A DNA stretch of 42,231 bases, from the NCBI GenBank assembly GCA_025356545.1, contig JANXSU010000161.1, positions 1 to 42,231 on the forward strand, written 5' to 3'. Positions 9,132-16,455 of the stretch are shown piece after piece. Below the pieces are notes generated by a model. The model saw only the letters and a list, made by a program, of their open reading frames with translations, was not told the origin of the DNA and ran no database searches. Made by a program: the position numbers and the translations under genes. Numbering within the stretch: position 1 is the stretch's first letter; every line of letters begins with the position of its first letter. This DNA is from Comamonadaceae bacterium. GTDB taxonomy: Bacteria > Pseudomonadota > Gammaproteobacteria > Burkholderiales > Burkholderiaceae_C.

Positions 9132-9779
9132 ATGACCACCAGTCTTCACCCCACATTCTCTCGCCCCGCGTTCAAATCTCGCGTGGTTCCCGTGATCGTC
9201 ATCACGCATCCCGATCAAGCCGTGCCGATGGCGCATGCCCTGCTGGAAGGCGGCATCGATGTGATGGAAATCACCCTGCGGCACAAAGCTGGGCTGCCTG
9301 CCATTGAGGCCGTGGCCAAGCATGTGCCACAGATGCAGGTGGGCGCAGGCACGGTGACGCGAGCGCAGGAGATGGCGCAAGTGCAGGCGGCAGGTGCGCG
9401 CTTTGCGCTTTCGCCCGGACTGAGCGCTGCCCTGGTGCAGGCTGCCATGGCGTGCCAGTTGCCCTTCATGCCGGGCGTGATGACACCGGGTGAAGTAATG
9501 GCTGCGCGCGACTATGGCTTCTCCTTGGTCAAACTGTTCCCCGCTGCCCAAGCCGGTGGTCTGGCGATGCTCAAGGCTTTGAGTGGCCCTCTGGGCGATA
9601 TGCAGTTTTGCCCCACGGGCGGTGTGTCGCTGGCCAATATGGGCGAGTTCCTGAAGCAGCCCAACGTGGCCATGGTGGGTGGCTCCTGGTTGACGCCGGT
9701 GGAGGTGCTTGAAAAAGGGCACTGGTCGGAGATCACACGTTTGGCGCGCGAAGCCAGCGCCATTGCAAACAATAATTGA
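9132..9779 (+). CDS. eda: KDPG/KHG aldolase
   Basis: A 215-residue class I aldolase splitting KDPG to pyruvate and glyceraldehyde-3-phosphate. The Schiff-base lysine is K134 (FSLVKLFPAA), equivalent to K133 of E. coli Eda, and the general acid/base glutamate is E46 (VMEITLR). The ATG at 9132 gives a normal-length N terminus; the gap of 43 bases after edd is the largest inside the operon. It ends three bases before pgi. Confidence 0.96.
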   Translation: MTTSLHPTFSRPAFKSRVVPVIVITHPDQAVPMAHALLEGGIDVMEITLRHKAGLPAIEAVAKHVPQMQVGAGTVTRAQEMAQVQAAGARFALSPGLSAALVQAAMACQLPFMPGVMTPGEVMAARDYGFSLVKLFPAAQAGGLAMLKALSGPLGDMQFCPTGGVSLANMGEFLKQPNVAMVGGSWLTPVEVLEKGHWSEITRLAREASAIANNN

Positions 9780-9782
9780 GCC

Positions 9783-11390
9783 ATGAAATCCTTCGTTAAA
9801 CCTCAACATCGTCAGGCCTGGAAAGCGCTTCAAGCTTTGTCACAAAGCGAACAACCGCATTTGCGTGAGTTGCTGAAAAATCCGAAACGTATTGAACAAT
9901 GGCAAGCCAGCGGTGCAGGCATCAGCATCGATTACTCCCGTCAGCGTGTCACAGACGACGTGTTGCAGCAGCTCCTGGCTTTGGCCGATGAGTCCCAGGT
10001 CATGGAGCAGGCGCAGGCCATGTTTCGCGGTGACGTCATCAACACCACCGAGCAGCGCGCGGTACTGCATGTGGCCCTGCGCGGCAGCCATGTACCCAAT
10101 CCGCCCTGGGGTGCGAGCATCTCCAAGCAAGTGGGCCACGAGTTGTTGCGCGTGTGCATGTTTGCCGAAAAAGTGCGCGAGGGCCAGCTCAAAGGGCACG
10201 CGAACGAATCCATCACCGACGTGGTGAACCTGGGCATAGGCGGCTCCGACCTCGGCCCGCGCATGACGACCGAAGCCCTGGGCCACCTGACGCGGGAGAG
10301 CTTTAAGAACAAGGTGCGCGTGCACTATGTCTCCAACGTGGATGCCTGGAGTCTGTACACCACCTTGGCCACGCTCAACCCCGCGCGCACCGCGTTTGTG
10401 GTGCAAAGCAAGACCTTCACCACGCAAGAAACCGTGACCTTGGCCACCTCGGCCAAACGCTGGTTGCTGGACGCCGGTTGCCCCGAGGGTCAACTGCATC
10501 AGCACCTGATTGCGGTCACGGCCAACCCTGAAATTTCTCAAGCGCAAGGCTTTACGCCGGAGCACACCTTCGGGTTTTGGGACTGGGTGGGCGGGCGTTA
10601 CTCGGTGTGGTCGGCCATTGGCTTGCCTTTGGCCATCGCGATTGGTGCGTTTGCGTTTCAAGACATGCTGCTGGGCGCACGGGCCATGGACGAGCATTTC
10701 ATGTCGGCCCCCAAAGACCAAAACCTGCCACTGCTGATGGCTTTATTGGGCGTATGGAACCGCAATTTTTTGGGTGCGACCACGCACAATATCGCGCCCT
10801 ACGCCTCGCCCCTGGGCAAGTTCGCTTCTTTCTTGCAGCAGATGGATATGGAGTCCAACGGCAAACGCACACACATCGACGGCAGTCAGGTGGAGGTGGC
10901 TACCGCCCCTGTACTTTGGGGTGGTTTGGGCATTGACGGCCAACACGCGTACTTTCAACTGATTCATCAAGGCCAGCACTTGGTGCCGATGGACTTCATT
11001 GGCCTACGTACCGAACGCAGTCCATTGCCCTTTGCTGCCGAACACCACCGTGTGGTCTTGCTCAATATGCAAGCGCAAGCCCAAGCCTTGGCCATTGGAC
11101 GCAGTCCGGAAGAAACGGTGCAAGCCCTGCGTGACAGTGGGATGGACGAAGCCGAGGTGCAGCGTCTGGCGCCACACCGCAACTACCCTGGTAACGTGCC
11201 CAGTACCACGATTTGGGTGGATGCATTGACGCCGCGCAGTATGGGGGGGTTGATGGCTTTGTATGAGCACAAGGTGTTTTGCCAGGCTGCCATCTGGGGT
11301 ATTCATGCCTTCGATCAATGGGGTGTGGAATTGGGTAAAAAAATGGCTAAGGACATGGAGGTCGCAGAGGCGGCACGGCTGAAGGTTTGA
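9783..11390 (+). CDS. pgi: Glucose-6-phosphate isomerase
   Basis: A 535-residue phosphoglucose isomerase interconverting glucose-6-phosphate and fructose-6-phosphate. Visible family segments: LGIGGSDLGPRM near residue 152, VGGRYSVWSAIGLPL near 270 (one of the two PROSITE signatures), MDMESNGKRTH near 355 with the catalytic glutamate, and FDQWGVELGKKMA near the C terminus (second signature). It closes the Entner-Doudoroff operon and lets fructose-6-phosphate from gluconeogenesis enter it. The remains of a glucokinase gene follow immediately. Confidence 0.96.
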   Translation: MKSFVKPQHRQAWKALQALSQSEQPHLRELLKNPKRIEQWQASGAGISIDYSRQRVTDDVLQQLLALADESQVMEQAQAMFRGDVINTTEQRAVLHVALRGSHVPNPPWGASISKQVGHELLRVCMFAEKVREGQLKGHANESITDVVNLGIGGSDLGPRMTTEALGHLTRESFKNKVRVHYVSNVDAWSLYTTLATLNPARTAFVVQSKTFTTQETVTLATSAKRWLLDAGCPEGQLHQHLIAVTANPEISQAQGFTPEHTFGFWDWVGGRYSVWSAIGLPLAIAIGAFAFQDMLLGARAMDEHFMSAPKDQNLPLLMALLGVWNRNFLGATTHNIAPYASPLGKFASFLQQMDMESNGKRTHIDGSQVEVATAPVLWGGLGIDGQHAYFQLIHQGQHLVPMDFIGLRTERSPLPFAAEHHRVVLLNMQAQAQALAIGRSPEETVQALRDSGMDEAEVQRLAPHRNYPGNVPSTTIWVDALTPRSMGGLMALYEHKVFCQAAIWGIHAFDQWGVELGKKMAKDMEVAEAARLKV

Positions 11391-11438
11391 GTCACGCGAT
11401 CGGGTCATAACTCACTTCGCACCCTACCCACCGTTGGC

Positions 11439-11824
11439 ATGGCCAATCCTGTAACAGGCGACCCTGTGACTATGAGCAGTTATCACTGTCGCTTTCAGCC
11501 CGGCCACGGGTTTTTGGGGCGGGGGTGTCCTTGCTCCTAATGAAACAGTCTAATCAGTGTCTTCCTATGGCGAATGAGGGCAGGCATGTGAGCCCGAGTG
11601 CCCTCAACGCGAGCGAGTCTTGTCCGAGGCCGGTCTGCTTGATTTGTACCGTGCCCAGGATGCGCCTTCGCTCAACTCCAACAAAGCGTTGGACTCTTCA
11701 TTTTGAAGCCTAGTTGTTTCGTGCATATTTTGAGGGCAAGGGGCGGTTTAAGGATTATTTGAAAGAGATTCCCACCTGGGTGATTCACAGCCCTATTCCG
11801 TCCGCCTTGATAGGCATGTCTTTA
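11439..11824 (+). pseudogene. glk: Glucokinase remnant, frame-broken and internally deleted
   Basis: Four short segments, in the same order as in glucokinase but in changing frames, lie between pgi and the aroG leader. First, from 11439, MANPVTGDPVTMSSYH resembles the family's ANPVTGDxxxMTNHxW segment. Second, from about 11522, GVSLL and then CLPMANEGRHVSPSALNASE resemble GLGVSGL and the EGGHV segment. Third, one frame off from about 11593, ERVLSEAGLLDLYRAQ resembles AERVLSGPGLVNLYRA. Fourth, from 11714, FRAYFEGKGRFKDYL then KEIPTWVI resembles the Glk C terminus. The N-terminal DIGGT region and the segment between blocks three and four are missing. Frames change 0, 2, 1, 2, so no functional protein can result. 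Its position behind pgi fits loss of an original last gene of the glucose-catabolic operon. Confidence 0.75.
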
Positions 11825-11880
11825 GCCCTTTCTTTGAAGCTATGGCTCTGCATTTGCAAGTCGTGCTACATTCAACACCT

Positions 11881-11952
11881 ATGCAAATACGCTGCGCTTT
11901 TTATTTTTACTTTAGCTTCTCTGTCCCCGGCGGACGAGAGGACAGCGTGTAG
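11881..11952 (+). CDS. Phe/Tyr-rich attenuator leader peptide for aroG
   Basis: ATG at 11881 opens a 23-codon frame ending at TAG 11950-11952. Residues 7-13 read FYFYFSF, i.e. four Phe and two Tyr codons at 11899-11919. Such runs are the hallmark of leader peptides that sense charged-tRNA supply, and the gene downstream makes DAHP, the first intermediate to Phe and Tyr. The stop codon is placed so that a terminating ribosome would cover the antiterminator arm at 11927-11940. No strong ribosome site precedes this ATG; in-frame alternatives are GTG 11863 and ATG 11842, which lengthen the peptide without changing the control codons. An extended -10-like TGCTACATT at 11864-11872 could place the transcript start very close to the ATG. 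Confidence 0.72.
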   Translation: MQIRCAFYFYFSFSVPGGREDSV

Positions 11953-12007
11953 ACCAACAAACACCCCCTCTCGAAACCGCCGGAGCCACAAGCCCGGCGG
12001 TTTTTTT
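11921..12007 (+). promoter_or_regulatory. Transcription attenuator of aroG (pause hairpin, antiterminator, terminator)
   Basis: Three mutually exclusive pairings can be drawn. Pause hairpin: CTGTCC 11921-11926 with GGACAG 11940-11945. Antiterminator: CCGGCGG 11927-11933 and CGAGAG 11935-11940 pair with CTCTCG 11968-11973 and CCGCCGG 11977-11983, 13 base pairs with a small internal loop. Terminator: AAACCGCCGG 11974-11983 pairs perfectly with CCGGCGGTTT 11994-12003 across a ten-base loop and runs into T7 (12001-12007). Stalling at the Phe/Tyr codons would free 11927-11940 to form the antiterminator; completing the leader peptide would cover it and let the terminator form before aroG. Confidence 0.78.
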
Positions 12008-12052
12008 ATGTCCTATTTTTTTGTTTCACTTCCACTTCAAAGGAGCCACGCG

Positions 12053-13186
12053 ATGAATACCAATGCCACCTCAACCAGCGAAGCTTGGTACCCGCCGGGT
12101 ACGCAGCCAACAGACCGCACCAGCCAGACGGATGACGAACGCATCAAGGACATCACGGTGTTGCCCCCCCCCGAGCACTTGATCCGCTTTTTCCCCATCC
12201 GTGGCACGCCGGTTGAGGGTTTGATCTCTCGCACTCGCCACGCTATTCAGGACATCATGGCCGGCCAGGATGATCGCTTGCTGGTCATCATTGGCCCGTG
12301 CTCGATCCACGATCCAGCGGCTGCGATTGAATACGCCCGTCGCCTGAAAGAGCAGCGCCTCAAATACGCCGACACGCTGGAGATTGTGATGCGCGTGTAC
12401 TTTGAGAAGCCTCGTACGACGGTGGGCTGGAAAGGGTTGATCAACGACCCCTACCTGGACGAGAGCTGCCGCATTGACGAAGGCCTGCGCATGGCGCGCC
12501 AGTTGCTGATCGAGATCAATCGCCTGGGCTTACCCGCAGGCAGCGAGTTTTTGGATGTGATCTCGCCGCAGTACATCGGCGATCTGATTTCGTGGGGCGC
12601 CATCGGCGCGCGCACGACCGAGAGCCAGGTGCACCGCGAACTGGCCTCGGGCATTTCGGCCCCCATTGGCTTTAAAAACGGGACGGATGGCAACATCAAA
12701 ATTGCGACCGATGCGATCCAGGCGGCCGCCGGGGGGCATCACTTCTTGTCGGTGCACAAGAATGGCCAGGTGGCGATTGTGCAGACCACGGGCAACAAGG
12801 ACTGCCACGTCATCCTGCGTGGCGGCAAGTTGCCTAACTTTGATGCGGCCAGCGTGGCCGATGCCTGCAAAGATTTGGCTGCGGCCAAACTGCCTGCCAG
12901 CCTGATGGTGGATTGCAGCCACGCCAACAGCAGCAAGCAGTTTGAGAAGCAGCAAGAGGTGGCGCGTGACATCGCGACGCAGATTGCGGGCGGCTCACGC
13001 AGCGTGTTTGGGGTGATGGTGGAGAGTCATTTGCAAAGCGGTACCCAGAAGTTCACACCGGGCAAAGACGACCCGACTCAGCTCGACTACGGCAAAAGCA
13101 TCACCGATGGCTGTTTGGGCTGGGACGTTTCACTGGACGTGCTGGAAAACCTGTCGGATGCCGTCAAGACGCGCCGGGCGCGCTAA
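12053..13186 (+). CDS. aroG: 3-deoxy-7-phosphoheptulonate (DAHP) synthase, class I
   Basis: A 377-residue AroF/G/H-type enzyme condensing phosphoenolpyruvate and erythrose-4-phosphate, the first step of the shikimate pathway. Landmarks: LLVIIGPCSIHDP near residue 78, KPRTTVGWKG near 120, ISWGAIGARTTESQ near 180 and LMVDCSHANSSKQ near 285, all metal- or substrate-binding blocks of the class. The ATG at 12053 has AGGAG seven bases upstream; the same frame is open far upstream but that stretch is the leader and glk remnant, not coding for aroG. A Phe/Tyr leader-peptide attenuator lies immediately upstream. Which amino acid inhibits the enzyme allosterically cannot be told from what I see. Its last 23 bases overlap the convergent mpl gene. 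Confidence 0.95.
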   Translation: MNTNATSTSEAWYPPGTQPTDRTSQTDDERIKDITVLPPPEHLIRFFPIRGTPVEGLISRTRHAIQDIMAGQDDRLLVIIGPCSIHDPAAAIEYARRLKEQRLKYADTLEIVMRVYFEKPRTTVGWKGLINDPYLDESCRIDEGLRMARQLLIEINRLGLPAGSEFLDVISPQYIGDLISWGAIGARTTESQVHRELASGISAPIGFKNGTDGNIKIATDAIQAAAGGHHFLSVHKNGQVAIVQTTGNKDCHVILRGGKLPNFDAASVADACKDLAAAKLPASLMVDCSHANSSKQFEKQQEVARDIATQIAGGSRSVFGVMVESHLQSGTQKFTPGKDDPTQLDYGKSITDGCLGWDVSLDVLENLSDAVKTRRAR

Positions 13187-14660
13187 GCGCGTTAGGCGTG
13201 GTCAGGGCTTGCAATAGCTTGAGGTGAACGCCGCCGAAGCCGCCATTGCTCATGCACACCAGGTGGTCACCAGGCTTGACTTGGCTGACCACCTGGGCGA
13301 CCAGTTCGTCAATGCCGGCCGCCACTTGCGCGCGCGCTCCCATGGGGGCCAGCGCGTCGCTGGCATCCCAGTCCAAGCCACCGGTGTAGCAAAAAGCCAG
13401 GTCGGCTTGTTCCAAGCTCCAGGGGAGTTGGGCTTTCATGGTACCTAGCTTCATGGTGTTGCTGCGCGGCTCGAAGATGGCCAAGATGCGCTGGTCGCGT
13501 CCGACTTTGCGACGCAGGCCATCGAGCGTGGTGCGGATGGCCGTGGGGTGGTGGGCGAAGTCGTCGTACACGGTGATCTCGCCGCCGGGTCGTGTGATGC
13601 GGCCGCGCACCTCCATGCGTCGCTTGACGTTTCGAAAGTCACCCAAGGCGCGGGCCGCCACGGCAGGGGTCACGCCGACATGTTCGGCCGCTGCGATGGC
13701 GGCCAGGGCATTGAGTTGGTTATGAGTGCCTGTGAGTGCCCACTTTACATTGGCGACGGTCTTTCCTTGGTAGCGAACCTCAAAATCATGGGGCTCACCC
13801 ACTGCCGTGAAGTCATTGACCGCTGCGCCAAAGCTGCGAACTTCGCTCCAGCAACCTTGGGCCAGCACGCGGGTTAGACTTTCTTCCAAGCCATTGACCA
13901 CGACGCGACCCGTGCTGGGTACGGTACGCACCAGATGGTGAAACTGACGTTCAATCGCGTCCAAGTTGTCAAAAATGTCGGCGTGGTCGAACTCCAGATT
14001 GTTCAAAATTGCGGTGCGGGGCCGGTAGTGGACGAACTTGCTGCGCTTGTCGAAGAAAGCGGTGTCGTACTCATCTGCCTCAATGACGAATGGGGCCCCC
14101 ACGCTTGCCACTGCGTGTGCTGCGCTGCCCCCCGAGGGGGTCGTGCCTTGCTTGGGGCGGCCCTGCGCTACGGCGGCACTGCTCACTCCAAGTCGCGCTG
14201 AAACGTCAAAATTCATAGGCACACCGCCAACCAGAAATCCCGGCTTCAACCCCGCAAACTCCAGTATCCAGGTCAGCATAGCGGTGGTGGTGGTTTTACC
14301 GTGTGTGCCAGCTACCGCTAGGATATGGCGACCCTGTAGCACGTGTTCGGCCAGCCACTGCGGGCCACTGGTGTAGGGCGTACCCGCGTCGAGAATGGCT
14401 TCCATCAGCGGGAACTTGGGTGTACCGTCTGGCAGGCGAGCGCGGCTGACCACGTTGCCGATGACGTACATGTCGGGTTTGAGCGTCATCTGCTCAGCGC
14501 CAAAGCCCTCTACCAAGTCAATGCCCAAGGCGCGCAGTTGGTCGCTCATAGGCGGGTACACACCCGCGTCACAGCCCGTGACTCGGTGACCTGCTTCGCG
14601 CGCCAAGGCCGCTAATCCACCCATGAAAGTGCCGCAAATACCGAGAATATGAATGTGCAT
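13164..14660 (-). CDS. mpl: UDP-N-acetylmuramate:L-Ala-gamma-D-Glu-meso-DAP ligase Mpl
   Basis: A 498-residue Mur-ligase family protein that attaches recovered murein tripeptide to UDP-MurNAc during cell-wall recycling. N terminus MHIHILGICGTFMGGLAALA is the UDP-binding loop, AVAGTHGKTTTTAML near residue 116 the ATP loop, and VIEADEYDTAFFDKRSKF the ligase core. It is about 40 residues longer than E. coli Mpl (457); about 27 of the extra residues lie just before VIEADEYD, where VSSAAVAQGRPKQG and TTPSGGSAAHAVAS are encoded by a repeat-like DNA insertion (14103-14188). The insertion keeps frame. Its 3' end overlaps aroG tail to tail by 23 bases. AmpD, another recycling enzyme, is 11 kb away. 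Confidence 0.93.
   Translation of the reverse strand: MHIHILGICGTFMGGLAALAREAGHRVTGCDAGVYPPMSDQLRALGIDLVEGFGAEQMTLKPDMYVIGNVVSRARLPDGTPKFPLMEAILDAGTPYTSGPQWLAEHVLQGRHILAVAGTHGKTTTTAMLTWILEFAGLKPGFLVGGVPMNFDVSARLGVSSAAVAQGRPKQGTTPSGGSAAHAVASVGAPFVIEADEYDTAFFDKRSKFVHYRPRTAILNNLEFDHADIFDNLDAIERQFHHLVRTVPSTGRVVVNGLEESLTRVLAQGCWSEVRSFGAAVNDFTAVGEPHDFEVRYQGKTVANVKWALTGTHNQLNALAAIAAAEHVGVTPAVAARALGDFRNVKRRMEVRGRITRPGGEITVYDDFAHHPTAIRTTLDGLRRKVGRDQRILAIFEPRSNTMKLGTMKAQLPWSLEQADLAFCYTGGLDWDASDALAPMGARAQVAAGIDELVAQVVSQVKPGDHLVCMSNGGFGGVHLKLLQALTTPNALSAPGAS
14103..14188 (-). repeat. Repeat-like insertion inside mpl
   Basis: A GC-rich block with the small palindrome CCCCCCGAGGGGG (14128-14140) followed by CTTGGGGCGGCCCTGCGC (14151-14168). 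It interrupts mpl between ARLG and PFVIEADEYD and is translated as a low-complexity Ala/Gly/Ser/Pro loop. I recall similar CCCCCGAGGGGG...CTTGGGGCGGCCC sequences scattered in Comamonadaceae genomes, but there is no second copy in this window to confirm it. The ends are approximate. Confidence 0.55.
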
Positions 14661-14692
14661 CAGCCGATTTTAGGCGGTGCACAATAGCGGCC

Positions 14693-15283
14693 ATGAGCAA
14701 ACAGGAAATTGCCACAACTGCTGCGCAACTGGTGGTGGATGAAGGGTTGGAGTATGGTCCGGCTAAGCGCCGTGCTGTGCGGCAACTCAAGTTACCTGAG
14801 CGGACCCCCTTGCCTGACAACGACGAGCTTGAAGAGGCTGTGCGGGAGTACTTGGACTTGTTTTGCTCCGGCACCCAGCCTGCAGAATTGCTGGCATTGC
14901 GTCGCTTGGCTTTGACCTGGATGGAGCGACTGGTTGATTTTCGGCCCCATTTGAGCGGAGCCGTGTGGCATGGAACAGCGACACGATTTTCAGATATTTA
15001 CATCCAGTTATTTTGCGATGATCAGAAATCGCTTGAAATCAAACTGATTGATCAAGGCATCCGCTATCGGCCCCGAACTGCGTCAGGACTTCATGGTGAG
15101 CCGGTGGATGTGTTGGGTATTCATGCCATGTGTCAGCCTTTGGGTATTTTTGTGGGCCTTCATTTGATGGTGAATGATTGGGATGATGTTCGTGGTGCGC
15201 TTAGAAGAGATACTAAAAATAGGTCGCCACGCGGTGATTTGGCGTCTGTTCGGCAGCTCTTATCAAATTTTGATGATAAATGA
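14693..15283 (+). CDS. Conserved protein of unknown function
   Basis: A 196-residue soluble protein starting with an acidic, helical N-terminal third (MSKQEIATTAAQLVVDEGLE, then ELEEAVREYLDLF near residues 45-58). The C-terminal two thirds contain GTATRFSDIYIQLFCDD and VDVLGIHAMCQPLGIFVGLHL, mixed alpha/beta in appearance. No signal peptide or membrane segment. I have the impression that this family sits between mpl and a TlpA-like gene in related Burkholderiales, but I cannot name a function; the ATRFSDI stretch is faintly like nucleotidyltransferase-fold proteins without a convincing catalytic motif. It begins 32 bases from the divergent mpl start, so the two share a promoter region, and ends 7 bases before the thioredoxin-like gene. 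Confidence 0.8.
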   Translation: MSKQEIATTAAQLVVDEGLEYGPAKRRAVRQLKLPERTPLPDNDELEEAVREYLDLFCSGTQPAELLALRRLALTWMERLVDFRPHLSGAVWHGTATRFSDIYIQLFCDDQKSLEIKLIDQGIRYRPRTASGLHGEPVDVLGIHAMCQPLGIFVGLHLMVNDWDDVRGALRRDTKNRSPRGDLASVRQLLSNFDDK

Positions 15284-15290
15284 TTGATTT

Positions 15291-15836
15291 ATGGAAAACA
15301 TCAGAAAACCAAATCTAATCCGCCGTCGCTGGCTTTACGGCGCCACGGCTGCACTTGCGGGACTTGGCGGTGCGGGGCTGGCGCTGCGCAAGTTTGGGTT
15401 GAACGATGTGAATGAAGCCGCTCTTGTTGCTTTGTGGGATATGACATTTGAAACCCCGCAAGGTGCTCGTCTATCGTTATCGACATTCCGTGGGCGGCCT
15501 TTGCTGATCAATTTTTGGGCTACCTGGTGCCCGCCTTGTATTGAAGAACTTCCTTTATTGGATTCTTTTTACAGAGAAAATAATACTAACGGTTGGCAAG
15601 TTGTTGGATTGGCTGTGGATCGTTTGGAACTGGTTAAAGCTTTTCTCACACGTCATTCACTCGAATTTCCGATGGTCTTGGCTGGTATGGAGGGCATTGC
15701 CTTGAGTAAATCCATGGGCAATGTGGGGGGGGGCTTGCCATTTACCGTGGTGTTGGGGGCTAATGGTGCAATTCTGGACCGTAAAATTGGCAAGATTTCG
15801 CTGCAGGATCTGTCACATTGGCATGGGTTAAAGTAG
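15291..15836 (+). CDS. TlpA/ResA-family thioredoxin-like disulfide reductase
   Basis: A 181-residue membrane-tethered thioredoxin. After a basic start (RKPNLIRRRW) comes one hydrophobic segment (about residues 15-31) that anchors or exports it, then a thioredoxin fold with the redox pair C80-P-P-C83 in INFWATWCPPCIEELP, and GGGLPFTVVLGANG carrying the cis-proline loop. Such proteins reduce disulfides in apocytochromes or other periplasmic partners. It follows the preceding unknown gene by 7 bases and probably shares its transcript. Ends in TAG, showing that amber is a normal stop in this genome. Confidence 0.88.
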   Translation: MENIRKPNLIRRRWLYGATAALAGLGGAGLALRKFGLNDVNEAALVALWDMTFETPQGARLSLSTFRGRPLLINFWATWCPPCIEELPLLDSFYRENNTNGWQVVGLAVDRLELVKAFLTRHSLEFPMVLAGMEGIALSKSMGNVGGGLPFTVVLGANGAILDRKIGKISLQDLSHWHGLK

Positions 15837-15972
15837 GGGAGTCGGCCTGTCCATTGTGGTGCGGGCTAAAGATATCGTTCAACTTGCAATCTAGTTGTTG
15901 TTGGAAATAATTGGAAATTGCTTTAATTTGGAGAAAATTAAAGCAATTTTTCAAGAAGATACTGGAGTTCCT

Positions 15973-16434
15973 ATGGATTTGAGAAAACTGAAAACCCTGA
16001 TTGATTTGGTGTCCGAATCAAATGTCTATGAACTTGAGATTACCGAGGCCGAAGGCAAGGTTCGGATTGTCAAAGGCGGTGGGGCAATGACGCAGGCTTA
16101 TGCCATGCCGATTGCTGCAATGCCATCACCTGCGCCTGCGCCGGTTTCAGCGACGACCGCAGTTGCTACTTCTGCACCACCTGTGCTTGAGCCCGAGACC
16201 AGTCATACCGTGAAGTCCCCTATGGTGGGTACTTTCTACCGTTCCGCGACACCAGGCGCCAAGCCTTTTGTCGAAGTGGGTGACACGATCAAGCAAGGTG
16301 AAACCCTGTGCATCATTGAAGCCATGAAGATTCTCAATGAAATCGAGTCTGACAAGTCGGGCACCGTGACGAAGATTCTTTGCGATAACGGACAGGCCGT
16401 CGAGTACGGGCAACCCCTGTACTTGATCGAATAA
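15973..16434 (+). CDS. accB: Acetyl-CoA carboxylase biotin carboxyl carrier protein
   Basis: A 153-residue BCCP. An N-terminal helical segment ([20 protein letters not shown]) is followed by an Ala/Pro-rich swivel linker (about 45-75) and the biotinyl domain, with K119 in [11 protein letters not shown] as the biotinylation site. The ATG at 15973 gives the standard BCCP start; upstream in-frame TTG codons would add a non-conserved stretch. It lies 21 bases before accC, the usual accBC pair for fatty-acid synthesis. No aroQ gene precedes it, unlike many gammaproteobacteria. Confidence 0.95.
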   Translation: MDLRKLKTLIDLVSESNVYELEITEAEGKVRIVKGGGAMTQAYAMPIAAMPSPAPAPVSATTAVATSAPPVLEPETSHTVKSPMVGTFYRSATPGAKPFVEVGDTIKQGETLCIIEAMKILNEIESDKSGTVTKILCDNGQAVEYGQPLYLIE

Positions 16435-16455
16435 GTCAGGCAGGCACGCTCATCT

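Noticed and set aside
11714-12052. Long N-terminal extension in frame with aroG
   Set aside because: The extension consists of the glucokinase C-terminal remnant and attenuator sequence; aroG has a good ribosome site at 12041-12046 and a standard start at 12053.
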